From assembly GCA_052085365.1 (NCBI GenBank), contig JBQDFP010000016.1:1-47473 (forward strand): 47,473 nucleotides of DNA, given 5' to 3'. Below are positions 25,701 through 32,573 of the stretch, in pieces. The notes under the pieces were generated by a model. The model was not told where the DNA came from. It worked only from the letters and a program-made list of their open reading frames with translations, and made no database searches. Origin of the DNA: Canibacter sp052085365. GTDB taxonomy: Bacteria > Actinomycetota > Actinomycetes > Actinomycetales > Microbacteriaceae. The position numbers and the translations under genes were made by a program. Each line of letters starts with the position of its first letter. The first letter of the stretch is position 1.

Positions 25701-26412
25701 GTAACGTACTCACATCGTCGGCGAGCAGTCTAGCTCGAGCATCTCTCACTTCAGCTGCGATGGTTTGAGCTTGTTTTGCTACTTCAGCTTGCCGCCCGAG
25801 AGGCTTCAACTGTCGACGGAGTTCACTCGCAAGGTCATTCAACCGTGTGAGGTTTGTCTCCATCGCTTCAAGCTTGCGCGCAGTACGTTCTCTGCGTCGG
25901 CGGTGTTTGAGAATGCCTGCCGCTTCTTCGATAAATCCTCGACGGTCTTCGGGCGTCGCGCGAAGCACAGCATCTAACTGTCCTTGACCGACGATGACAT
26001 GCATTTCTCTACCAAGACCAGAGTCAGACAAAAGCTCCTGCACATCTAGGAGGCGGCAGTTCTCGCCATTTATCGCATATTCGCTTGAGCCGTTCCGAAA
26101 CAGCGTACGGCTAATTGAGACTTCGCTGTATTCGATAGGTAATTGACCATCGCTGTTATCGATCGTGAGTTTTACTTCAGCACGCCCAAGCGGTCCCCTC
26201 TGCTGGGTTCCAGCAAAAATGACGTCTTCCATCTTGCCACCACGAAGCGTCTTTGCTCCTTGTTCACCCATCACCCAAGCAAGCCCATCGAGAACGTTCG
26301 ATTTTCCTGAACCGTTCGGTCCGACAATTGCGGTTACTCCTGGTTCGAACTCGAAAGTAGTAGCTTGTGCGAACGACTTAAAGCCCTTAAGTGTCAGGCT
26401 TTTCAAGTACAC
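22777..26412 (-). CDS. smc: Chromosome segregation protein SMC
   Basis: Condensin ATPase that loads near the origin and compacts and aligns chromosome arms; 1211 aa. Walker A is GPNGSGKSN (about 32-40). Two long Glu/Ala/Gln/Arg-rich coiled coils flank a hinge (around GYEQAIGAALGTFADAL). The C-terminal head has the signature LLSGGERSLAAVAWL and Walker B FYILDEVEAALDDANL. I chose GTG 26412 because it gives the family N-terminus (VYLKSLTLKGFKSFA) and AAGAAGGAA lies just upstream; the frame open to 26535 is probably leader. smc-ftsY-ffh is a conserved order. Confidence 0.97.
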   Translation of the reverse strand: MYLKSLTLKGFKSFAQATTFEFEPGVTAIVGPNGSGKSNVLDGLAWVMGEQGAKTLRGGKMEDVIFAGTQQRGPLGRAEVKLTIDNSDGQLPIEYSEVSISRTLFRNGSSEYAINGENCRLLDVQELLSDSGLGREMHVIVGQGQLDAVLRATPEDRRGFIEEAAGILKHRRRRERTARKLEAMETNLTRLNDLASELRRQLKPLGRQAEVAKQAQTIAAEVRDARARLLADDVSTLRDELHELGKHESERHSERIVLTEQLEQKQLRIERLEQDQHSDDLDRARRVTLNLESVQANLRGLFSQAQQRLTFLASQSDSGEVSAHTSNESLEEAQSEAKRLQELLPAARSAWEEAQSLTQTAQHSLDAIEQHIAEQSALVSKHDLKLSGLRGAVDAAEQKLAAVHAEQERRAHAVEQIETRLRDAQSEQSAFLEAHPESSEEAALGLDDEYQQAQDTQQVAEASRDEHRARVHELEREASALDARISALNASLDQRDASAALIERAHSGLSERVAEAVTVEPGYEQAIGAALGTFADALLASSTNTAETAVTTAQSDDLGRVRVVVKDAPAGVAGPQVDGLVRAVDVAQAPTGVLGLLARCYIAESLDSARTALTALTESAAGFVVVTSEGVVLTEHTLTGGSSLAPSRIELTADRDQAVARRAQLLGELESAKSGFDAQRQAADEAKRVAQDAYAQLRQADAQLAEISEKRNRLSVRVEATSAELERAKQVANTVGESLGDAESALQRAQQELEEVAATPRPILDVSERDALADELEQARTAEVEARLAHETAKERATVAERRVTEIAEQLKREEAAAQEAARREVLRKRQISRAERVAEALPDIIDACDRSLTEARVVQQQAEAQRAKHSQELTLLRSEEAELRSRLQSLTERVHNAELKSYERKLSLSSLLERAGAELGLTESILIDEYGPDQPIPVDPRIAEQAAQEQAEAELIDGGSVPVEHEDTSDDGTEGASPQEEAAEVDTVPYVRSEQESRLKKAERKLSELGRINPLALEEFSALEQRHSFLNEQLEDLSKTRKDLMQIIEDLDEKMQVIFADAFADTKEAFAEVFPILFPGGTGDISLTNPDDMLTTGIEVTAKPAGKKVERLSLLSGGERSLAAVAWLIAIFQARPSPFYILDEVEAALDDANLGRLLQVFSNLRQNSQLIIITHQKRTMEIADALYGVSMRDDGVSAVVGQRIAEAESA

Positions 26413-26529
26413 GCGTGATTCCTTCTTCGGGTTGCGGTGAGAATATCCTCCGATCTTAACGGTTGGGCACGAAAACTTGCATTCACTCAGGTGGCGGTTC
26501 TCTGAACTGGGCGGTGTGATCTCAGATGT

Positions 26530-26557
26530 AATCAAGAAATGTTGGTGCTTGATTCTA
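26530..26557 (-). promoter_or_regulatory. Candidate smc promoter with overlapping dyad
   Basis: A TAGAAT box on the minus strand (26557-26552) would start transcription about 130 nt before the smc GTG. It overlaps a dyad AATCAAG (26530-26536) / CTTGATT (26548-26554) with an 11-nt centre, which would cover the start site. No consensus -35 is visible. The dyad could be an operator or an early leader hairpin. Confidence 0.4.
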
Positions 26558-26600
26558 TTCGGTAACTACGTCCCCCGAACAGTTCCCCGCAAGACCAAAT

Positions 26601-26633
26601 CACGAAGAACATTGCGCACTTCGTGAAAGTGCG
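26601..26633. repeat. Two mutually exclusive hairpins
   Basis: CACGAAG (26601-26607) pairs with CTTCGTG (26619-26625), and CGCACTT (26615-26621) pairs with AAGTGCG (26627-26633). Both are 7-bp perfect stems and share bases 26619-26625, so only one can form. They lie just upstream of the decayed plus-strand gene and may be remnants of its leader. Confidence 0.45.
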
Positions 26634-26642
26634 GCACGTTCG

Positions 26643-27407
26643 ATGCAAACAAGAGACACGGTTCTGGAACATATCAGAGACGAAGAACTGGAGATTTTAA
26701 GCAACGACCTTGCAAGCGTTCGGGTAGATTCTTTCATCGACGAAACTGAGCCGGATCTGCTCAGCAGCGAGACGCTCTGGGCAACTGCGTTTTCACAGAT
26801 CTCAAACCTGTTTGTCAGGCTCAGTGATGAATATCTACTCCGTAAACCAGCGTCCGACAAAATAGCTGAATCTGTATAGAGCTGAGACTGTCAATGACAC
26901 TGCAGTAGACCGTGCCCACGACATCACCCATTGAATTGCCCTGCTTTCGCGGGCAGAACACGCAATAGCTTCACTCAAGTCAGAATTGCTCGCTGAAATT
27001 CCAAAGTCGTACCTCGACGCAGATCCAACGGTACGCAACCTCGGTGTTCTTTCCAGCGCCAATCAGACTTCAGTAAAAACACGCACCAGCGACAAAACTA
27101 TCCAGATGCACATCGACCACACACATAGCATTTCCGAAAAGTTTCCCCGACTAATCGAGTGCATGCGCCGATGCTTCTCGTTATGAGTGCCAATCTTCTG
27201 AGCGTGACCTTGACGACAAGCAACAGCTCATTGTCCATGAACGAAATCTCAGTCAAGCTCGAGCAGACGTTCTCGGTGAATTTCTTTTATCTTCACGCAC
27301 TGAATGGGCGGTTCCAGGGGTGGATTCTCCGCTCGCTACCGGTATCAAGGCAAAGGTTTACGTTACGGTCCCTGTTACCACTCTTAAGTTCAATGTAAGA
27401 GCGCAAG
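26643..27407 (+). pseudogene. Decayed DUF222 (13E12 / HNH-associated)-like gene
   Basis: Fragments of a protein run through all three plus-strand frames: 26643-26879 in one frame, about 26881-27186 in a second (with an in-frame TGA at 26932-26934), and from 27155 in the third, running into the 3' end of the helicase gene. The third fragment has QARADVLGEFLLSS followed by GIKAKVYVTVPVTTL, which closely resembles the segment before the HNH domain in DUF222/13E12 proteins abundant in Microbacteriaceae. The N-terminal fragments are less recognisable and no HNH motif remains. I read it as a gene inactivated by frameshifts, a stop and 3' truncation. Confidence 0.55.
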
Positions 27408-29348
27408 TTACCAGCGTGGTTTGCGCTTACCTGAACCTTTACCGCCACGATCAAAACGATCGTTTCGGCCGAAACGATCACCACGATTGTCGCGTCCCCC
27501 ACGGTCATACCGTTCGCGACGGTCTGAACCCGAACGTGAAGGGCCACGGTCCGGCTTAATATCGATACGTTTACCTGCAATACGAGTGCCAGATAGTGCA
27601 TCAAGCGTTGAACCCGAGAGATCTTTAGGAAGCTCAACCAGGGTAAAGTCGCCCCGAATTTGAATCTGGCCAAAGTCATCACGGTTCAGCCCGCCCTCGT
27701 TGGCAATCGCTCCAACGATTTGTCCAGGCTTCACGCGATCGCGATGACCTACTTCAATGCGGTACATTGCTAAGTCGGAACGACTCGATCGAGGTGCCCT
27801 GTCGGAACGGTCGCCGCGGTCGCGACGCCCGCCACGGTCCGAGCCACCATCATCATGCAAAAATTGCTCAGCTTTTGCGCGGTCCCGACTGAATTTCGCT
27901 TCGTCTTCTTCATTCAGCAAAAGAGGTGTCGCGCCCTGTCCCACAACGGCGAGCGCGGCAGCAACATCGACTTCAGGGACATCATTGTGCCGCACATAGT
28001 GGGCGATGATGTCACGGAAAGCATCAATGCGATGCGTCTCGTCTAGCGCAGCAGTAATCGCATCATCAAAGCGTGACAGGCGGGTCGCATTTACTTCGTC
28101 AATACGTGGCAGTGGCATCTGCGTAAGCGGCTGCTTCGTTGCTTTCTCGATCGACTTCAGCATTCGACGTTCACGTGGAGTCACAAAGCTAATCGCATCA
28201 CCGGTGCGCCCCGCGCGGCCGGTACGACCGACACGGTGAACGTAGCTTTCAGTGTCGACGGGAAGGTCGTAGTTCACGACGTGGCTGATGCGCTCAACGT
28301 CGAGACCGCGAGCCGCAACATCGGTTGCAACAAGAATGTCAAGCTTGCCTGATTTCAGTGACTGGACGGTACGCTCACGGATGTTCTGCGGAATATCGCC
28401 ATTAATAGCTAACGCTGAATAGCCGCGCGCACGGAGTTTTTCCGCTACCGTCTCACTGTCGCCACGAGTACGCGTAAAGACAATCATCGCGTCAAACTTT
28501 TCAACTTCGAGTACCCGTGTGAGCGCATCAAGTTTCTGCGTGTAGCTAACCACAATGTAGCGCTGCGTAATGTTTTGCCCGGTCTGGGTTTTACCTTTAA
28601 CAGCAATTTCGTGTGGATCATTGAGGTACTGCTGTGAGATGCGGCGAATCTGTTTCGGCATCGTCGCTGAGAATAATGCGACCTGTTTGTCACTCGGGGT
28701 GTCAGCAAGGATCGTTTCAACGTCCTCAGCGAAGCCCATCTTGAGCATCTCATCTGCCTCATCAAGCACCAGGTATTTGATTTGGGTCAGATCGAGTGAA
28801 CCGCGTTTGAGGTGGTCCATAATACGGCCGGGCGTGCCAACCACAATATCAACGCCTCGTTTCAGCGCGCTGAGCTGCTGGCCGTATGCTTGCCCACCAT
28901 AAATGGGAAGTAAGTGAACTTCTGGGAGATGCGAAGCGTAGCTTTCAAAAGACTCTGCAACCTGCAATGCAAGTTCGCGAGTAGGTGCTAGAACAAGCGC
29001 CTGTGGCACTCGTTGACCCGGCTGTATGCGCGAGAGAATCGGCAGGGCGAAGGCTGCGGTCTTGCCCGTACCGGTCTGTGCCAGGCCGACAACGTCGCGT
29101 CCGTCAAGCAGTACGGGAATCGTGGCGCTCTGAATAGCCGAGGGAGTCTCGTAGCCCACATCCTTCAAAGACTGTAGGACACGCCCGTCAAGACCGAGTG
29201 AGTCGAAGCCGGTGGCTTTTTCATTCACGGAAGCATCAGCTTTTTGAGGAGCATCCGAGTGGGTATTTTCTTCCCGAGCGCTATCTGTATCAGCGCTGAC
29301 GGGGTTTGCCGCCTGTTCATTATTTGATGCGGCATCTGTATTCGTCAT
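27408..29348 (-). CDS. DEAD-box ATP-dependent RNA helicase (DeaD/CsdA-like)
   Basis: A 646-aa RNA helicase. In order: an acidic, disordered N-terminus (~1-45); the Q motif (FDSLGL...GYETPSAIQ); Walker A AQTGTGKT; DEAD; SAT; the helicase C domain with VATDVAARGLDVERI and HRVGRTGRAGRTG; an Arg/Asp/Gly-rich linker; a DbpA-type RNA-binding domain (about 530-600, MYRIEVGHRDRVKPGQIVGAI); and a second RGG-like tail. Such proteins help ribosome assembly and RNA decay, often in the cold. TAGAAT lies exactly 6 nt before the ATG, suggesting a leaderless transcript. The 3' end abuts the decayed DUF222-like gene. Confidence 0.95.
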   Translation of the reverse strand: MTNTDAASNNEQAANPVSADTDSAREENTHSDAPQKADASVNEKATGFDSLGLDGRVLQSLKDVGYETPSAIQSATIPVLLDGRDVVGLAQTGTGKTAAFALPILSRIQPGQRVPQALVLAPTRELALQVAESFESYASHLPEVHLLPIYGGQAYGQQLSALKRGVDIVVGTPGRIMDHLKRGSLDLTQIKYLVLDEADEMLKMGFAEDVETILADTPSDKQVALFSATMPKQIRRISQQYLNDPHEIAVKGKTQTGQNITQRYIVVSYTQKLDALTRVLEVEKFDAMIVFTRTRGDSETVAEKLRARGYSALAINGDIPQNIRERTVQSLKSGKLDILVATDVAARGLDVERISHVVNYDLPVDTESYVHRVGRTGRAGRTGDAISFVTPRERRMLKSIEKATKQPLTQMPLPRIDEVNATRLSRFDDAITAALDETHRIDAFRDIIAHYVRHNDVPEVDVAAALAVVGQGATPLLLNEEDEAKFSRDRAKAEQFLHDDGGSDRGGRRDRGDRSDRAPRSSRSDLAMYRIEVGHRDRVKPGQIVGAIANEGGLNRDDFGQIQIRGDFTLVELPKDLSGSTLDALSGTRIAGKRIDIKPDRGPSRSGSDRRERYDRGGRDNRGDRFGRNDRFDRGGKGSGKRKPRW

Positions 29349-29354
29349 TGTTCA

Positions 29355-29360
29355 ATTCTA
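29355..29360 (-). promoter_or_regulatory. TAGAAT -10 box, leaderless start of the helicase gene
   Basis: TAGAAT (29360-29355) is separated from ATG 29348 by six bases, so transcription should start at or next to the start codon. No Shine-Dalgarno sequence is present. The geometry is identical to that of the antitoxin gene at 20203-20208. Confidence 0.6.
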
Positions 29361-29454
29361 CTCTGTCGGACAGCACTTTAAAGGCATGTCCCGTTCGTGG
29401 TGTATTTTTGGATAATTCTGCCCCGTAAACGATCGAGACGTGAGACATAGGGCA

Positions 29455-30420
29455 TTAACGTCGTTTTTGGCAGTGCGGGCAGAAGTGCGATGAGCGCCCG
29501 CCGAATGGCACCCGTTTAATGGGTGTGTCGCATCGCCAGCACAGTTCATTTTCACGACCATACGCGTTTAGTGAATGAGCGAAATAGCCTGCCTGCCCAT
29601 TTACATTAACGTATTGCACGTCAAAACTCGTCCCGCCCTCAGCCAACGCTCGATAAAAAACCTGCCTGATGTGGGTAAGTAATTCTCCAAGCCTCACGGC
29701 ACTGATTCGATACCCGGGGGTTTGTGGGTGGATCTTTGCTGCCCAGAGCGCTTCGTCGGCATAAATGTTGCCAACACCGCTCATGCTTCCTTGGTTCATA
29801 AGGATCGTTTTGATCGCAGCGGACTTCTGTTTGACAGAGAGGATCCACGCACTGTCGTCAAAAGATTTCTCAAGCGGATCGGGAGCAATATGTTTCGCCG
29901 ATTCGGGTATGAGCATTGCTGTGTCGGTAGACAGAGCATGTGGATCAGTGATCAGCGGATCTAGAGATAGCGAGCCGAATAGTCGCTGGTCAACAAAGTC
30001 AACCCGCACATCTGGCTGCGCTGCAGCATCAACCCGAATTCGGGCTCTGACATTGCGGTCGTCGGGAGCATCGTGTGAACGAATGAGCAACTGTCCGCTC
30101 ATGCCCAAGTGCATCACGAGCGCTTCTTGACGATGCCGGCCGTTCGAATCACTCAACGGCGCCCAGAGAAACTTTCCACGACGTTGAATTGATGACAGTG
30201 ACCGTCCGGTCAGCCTCGTTTCAAAATCAGCTGATCGCAACGTTTGGGTCACAGCATCGAGTGTTTTCCCGTGCCCTGGTAAGTTCGGGCCTGCTTCGGA
30301 AAGCGCGCGATGTCGTTTGAGTGCCCGGCCGTCACGGACATCTACCCCCAAAACTGTTGCCTCTGTGAATAACGGAGCGAGGCCTGCGCGAACGACCTCA
30401 ACTTCGGGGAGTTCAGGCAC
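29455..30420 (-). CDS. mutM: Formamidopyrimidine-DNA glycosylase (Fpg/MutM)
   Basis: Base-excision repair glycosylase/AP lyase that removes 8-oxoguanine and FapyG; 321 aa. After the initiator, PELPEVE supplies the catalytic proline and glutamate. A zinc finger CWRCDT...CPHC ends the protein. The central H2TH region includes NIYADEALWAAKIHP. GTG 30420 is fixed by the need for proline at position 2; it overlaps rnc by 8 bp. The protein is slightly longer than average. rnc-mutM is a conserved actinobacterial pair. Confidence 0.96.
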   Translation of the reverse strand: MPELPEVEVVRAGLAPLFTEATVLGVDVRDGRALKRHRALSEAGPNLPGHGKTLDAVTQTLRSADFETRLTGRSLSSIQRRGKFLWAPLSDSNGRHRQEALVMHLGMSGQLLIRSHDAPDDRNVRARIRVDAAAQPDVRVDFVDQRLFGSLSLDPLITDPHALSTDTAMLIPESAKHIAPDPLEKSFDDSAWILSVKQKSAAIKTILMNQGSMSGVGNIYADEALWAAKIHPQTPGYRISAVRLGELLTHIRQVFYRALAEGGTSFDVQYVNVNGQAGYFAHSLNAYGRENELCWRCDTPIKRVPFGGRSSHFCPHCQKRR

Positions 30421-31147
30421 TCGGCACTTTTCCAAATTCATGCAGACGTAGGACTGCGTCTCGAGCCGCTTCAAGTTCGGCGGCTTTCTTGCTGCTGCCG
30501 GAACCATCGCCACGCACGCCAAGCACTTCAACGCTCGCCTGGTATCGCCGATTATGGTCCGGGCCAGTCCCTGTCACTGCATATTGTGGGTGGGACAAAC
30601 CGTAATGAGCAGCAACTTCTTGAAGAGTAGTCTTCGGGTCAAGCGTCAGGCTCAGCGTGCCAATATTTTTTAGTAGTGGCTGAAGGAGGCTGATTACAAA
30701 TTGTGACGCCTCGTCAATACCGTTGGACAGGTAGACCGCGCCGATGAAAGCCTCGACCGTGTCCGCGAGAATTGACTCTTTTTCAGCACCTCCGGTCAAG
30801 ATTTCACCTTTACCAAGCTTAATGAATCTGCCGATGCCAATATTGCGGGCGATTTCTGCAAGTGCTTTGGTGGAGACCACTGCTGCCCGCCGTTTTGCAA
30901 GGTCTCCTTCTGAAAGATGTGGAAACCGTTGATACAACAGCGCGGTAATCGCAAAACCGAGTACAGAATCACCCAAGAACTCGAGACGTTCATTGTGCGG
31001 TGCTGCACCGTTTTCAAACGCCCAGGAGCGATGAGTGAGCGCAAGATCGAGCACGTCTGGCTCGATCTTTACGCCGAGAGACGCAACAAAGCCGTCGAGC
31101 GACTCCGCAGAATCGATCGACGGCTTTGGTGAAGTATTGTCAGTCAC
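30413..31147 (-). CDS. rnc: Ribonuclease III
   Basis: Double-strand-specific endoribonuclease that processes rRNA precursors and structured mRNAs; 244 aa. The signature NERLEFLGDSVLG is near residue 52, the second acidic cluster is in ADTVEAFIGAVYL, and a dsRNA-binding domain ends the protein (KTTLQEVAAHYG to KKAAELEAARDAVLRL). GTG 31147 is the start, 14 bp after rpmF, with AGGCGG before it. The hairpins in rimM and between murA and plsC are possible substrates. Confidence 0.96.
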   Translation of the reverse strand: MTDNTSPKPSIDSAESLDGFVASLGVKIEPDVLDLALTHRSWAFENGAAPHNERLEFLGDSVLGFAITALLYQRFPHLSEGDLAKRRAAVVSTKALAEIARNIGIGRFIKLGKGEILTGGAEKESILADTVEAFIGAVYLSNGIDEASQFVISLLQPLLKNIGTLSLTLDPKTTLQEVAAHYGLSHPQYAVTGTGPDHNRRYQASVEVLGVRGDGSGSSKKAAELEAARDAVLRLHEFGKVPSA

Positions 31148-31161
31148 GCGACCGCCTATGA

Positions 31162-31365
31162 CTAGGCGTCAGTGACTTTACGGCCCTTGTACTCGTAGAA
31201 CAGCGGGGTGCCCTGCGAGTCTTCTACCAGGCGTGCACGGTGGGGCAGGCTGTAGACCGTGCGACCGTTTTCAACGGTCTTCACGAGAGTGGGTGCCTGT
31301 GTCTTCCATGCTGAGCGACGGTGACGCGTGTTTGAACGCGAGAGTTTCCTCTTGGGAACAGCCAT
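31162..31365 (-). CDS. rpmF: 50S ribosomal protein L32, zinc-free form
   Basis: A 67-aa ribosomal protein with the conserved MAVPKRKLSRSNTRHRRS start. The two CxxC pairs of zinc-binding L32 are absent; the C-terminal half (LPHRARLVEDSQGTPLFYEY) is the form I know from Microbacteriaceae. A strong AAGGAAG lies before the ATG. It follows yceD by 12 bp, the usual yceD-rpmF pairing. In a zinc-free L32 there is no Zur-linked alternation to expect. Confidence 0.97.
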   Translation of the reverse strand: MAVPKRKLSRSNTRHRRSAWKTQAPTLVKTVENGRTVYSLPHRARLVEDSQGTPLFYEYKGRKVTDA

Positions 31366-31377
31366 GATGCTTCTTCC

Positions 31378-31932
31378 TTACTTGCTTGCGGGCTCAGATG
31401 AATCATCTGAGCCATGGTCAGTGTCAACCGAGAACTCAGCAAGCGCAGCCCAGCGGGGATCAATCGCTTGGGCAGTGCCAGTGTCCTCACCTGTGTCATT
31501 CAGTTTGCCTGTCTCAGGGTCAAGCCCAGGACAGTTTGAACGACACACAGGTTGAAACGGCAGTGCAAGCACTACCGCGTCGCGGAGCGGGGGTTCAAGG
31601 TTCACGTGATCACCGTGAACCCCGTATTCGTCGGCCTCCGTAGGAGTATACGCGAAAAGTTCAGTAAATTCGACATCGAGAGGCTCGGCGAAGTGTGTCA
31701 GGCATCTGCCGCACTCTGCATGCATCGTGGTACCGGCCTCTGCCGTCACCAAAATACCTTCATGAACGGACTCAAGTCGAAGTTCGAGATCAATAAGTTC
31801 GCCGCTTGGAACCTGCGCGAGAGCTTCGCCCCAAGCTTCTGGTAATGCAACCTGTCGTTGCAGTTCACGCATTTCACCCGGCTTGTGGGCGATGTCGCGA
31901 ATATTTTCGTTAAAGACGTTTTGCTTAGTCAC
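31378..31932 (-). CDS. yceD: YceD family (DUF177) protein
   Basis: A 184-aa protein of the DUF177/YceD family, linked to 23S rRNA accumulation in E. coli and always found next to rpmF. Two cysteine pairs are visible, CGRC and C-x3-C in VCRSNCPG. The C-terminus is acidic (DTDHGSDDSSEP). The start is GTG 31932 with TACGAT ending 6 nt upstream, so the operon mRNA may be leaderless. It heads yceD-rpmF-rnc-mutM. Confidence 0.92.
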   Translation of the reverse strand: MTKQNVFNENIRDIAHKPGEMRELQRQVALPEAWGEALAQVPSGELIDLELRLESVHEGILVTAEAGTTMHAECGRCLTHFAEPLDVEFTELFAYTPTEADEYGVHGDHVNLEPPLRDAVVLALPFQPVCRSNCPGLDPETGKLNDTGEDTGTAQAIDPRWAALAEFSVDTDHGSDDSSEPASK

Positions 31933-31938
31933 GTATCA

Positions 31939-31944
31939 ATCGTA
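31939..31944 (-). promoter_or_regulatory. TACGAT -10 box before yceD
   Basis: TACGAT (31944-31939) lies six bases before GTG 31932 with no Shine-Dalgarno in between, the same TANNNT-N6-start geometry seen at other unit heads here. Confidence 0.45.
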
Positions 31945-32001
31945 ACGGCGCGAGCTGAAGGTTACTCAATGTCCGTTCAGGGGTGAATCAACTGGCTCGC
32001 G

Positions 32002-32496
32002 TTAGTTGGGTGGGTTCTGGGTGAGAAAATGAGCAACCACGCGTGGAACATAGTCTGAAACGTCGCCGCCGAGCGCTGACACTTGGCGTACGAGCGAACT
32101 CGACACATGGGCGTTTTGGGGGTCTGGCAGGAAGAAAATAGTTTCCACTTCTGCAAGACTACGGTTCATCAACACCATCGGCGTTTCATACGAGACATCC
32201 ATTTGTGACCGGATGCCCTTCACAAGCACATTCGAACCGACTTCTGCACAGTAGTCTACGAGGAGCCCGACTGACCAGGAACGGACAATAACGTTGTTCC
32301 CTATGCCTGCGGTTTCTTGAATCGATTCTTCGATCAACCGCACGCGTTCCGCAATGGGCAGCATGGCCTGTTTGTCAGGATTGTGCACAACAAGTACGTG
32401 CACTTCTTCAAACACCCGGGCTGCACGACGAATCACATCAAGATGTCCCAGCGTGATGGGGTCAAATGATCCTGGTACGACGGCGATCTTGCTCAT
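32002..32496 (-). CDS. coaD: Phosphopantetheine adenylyltransferase
   Basis: Fourth step of coenzyme A synthesis, adding AMP to 4'-phosphopantetheine; 164 aa, normal length. The nucleotidyltransferase motif GSFDPITLGHLD, KGIRSQMDVSYE and the C-terminal SSSLVRQV are all present. GAGAGG precedes the ATG, and TAAGCT lies 7 nt before the ATG, so the start could be leadered or leaderless. It lies 77 bp downstream of recG and 70 bp upstream of yceD. Confidence 0.97.
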   Translation of the reverse strand: MSKIAVVPGSFDPITLGHLDVIRRAARVFEEVHVLVVHNPDKQAMLPIAERVRLIEESIQETAGIGNNVIVRSWSVGLLVDYCAEVGSNVLVKGIRSQMDVSYETPMVLMNRSLAEVETIFFLPDPQNAHVSSSLVRQVSALGGDVSDYVPRVVAHFLTQNPPN

Positions 32497-32539
32497 ACCT
32501 CTCAGCTTAGTCTGCGTGCATGTGTTTGAGACTGAACAT

Positions 32540-32569
32540 TTCGATTGTGTTTGCTTTGTGACAACCGAA
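32540..32569. repeat. 9-bp inverted repeat between recG and coaD
   Basis: TTCGATTGT (32540-32548) and ACAACCGAA (32561-32569) match at 8 of 9 positions with a 12-nt loop; the mismatch is a G-U pair in RNA. There is no T-run, so it is not a typical terminator. It fills most of the 77-bp gap and may be a processing hairpin or operator. Confidence 0.45.
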
Positions 32570-32573
32570 CGTG

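Noticed and set aside
26413..26535. 41-residue N-terminal extension of SMC
   Set aside because: SMC proteins start at the VYLKSLTLKGFKSFA segment, and GTG 26412 has a good ribosome binding site; the extension includes the putative promoter dyad.
26600..27062. Minus-strand open frames of 75-86 codons opposite the decayed gene
   Set aside because: They lack ribosome binding sites and recognisable features; the plus-strand fragments resemble a known family.
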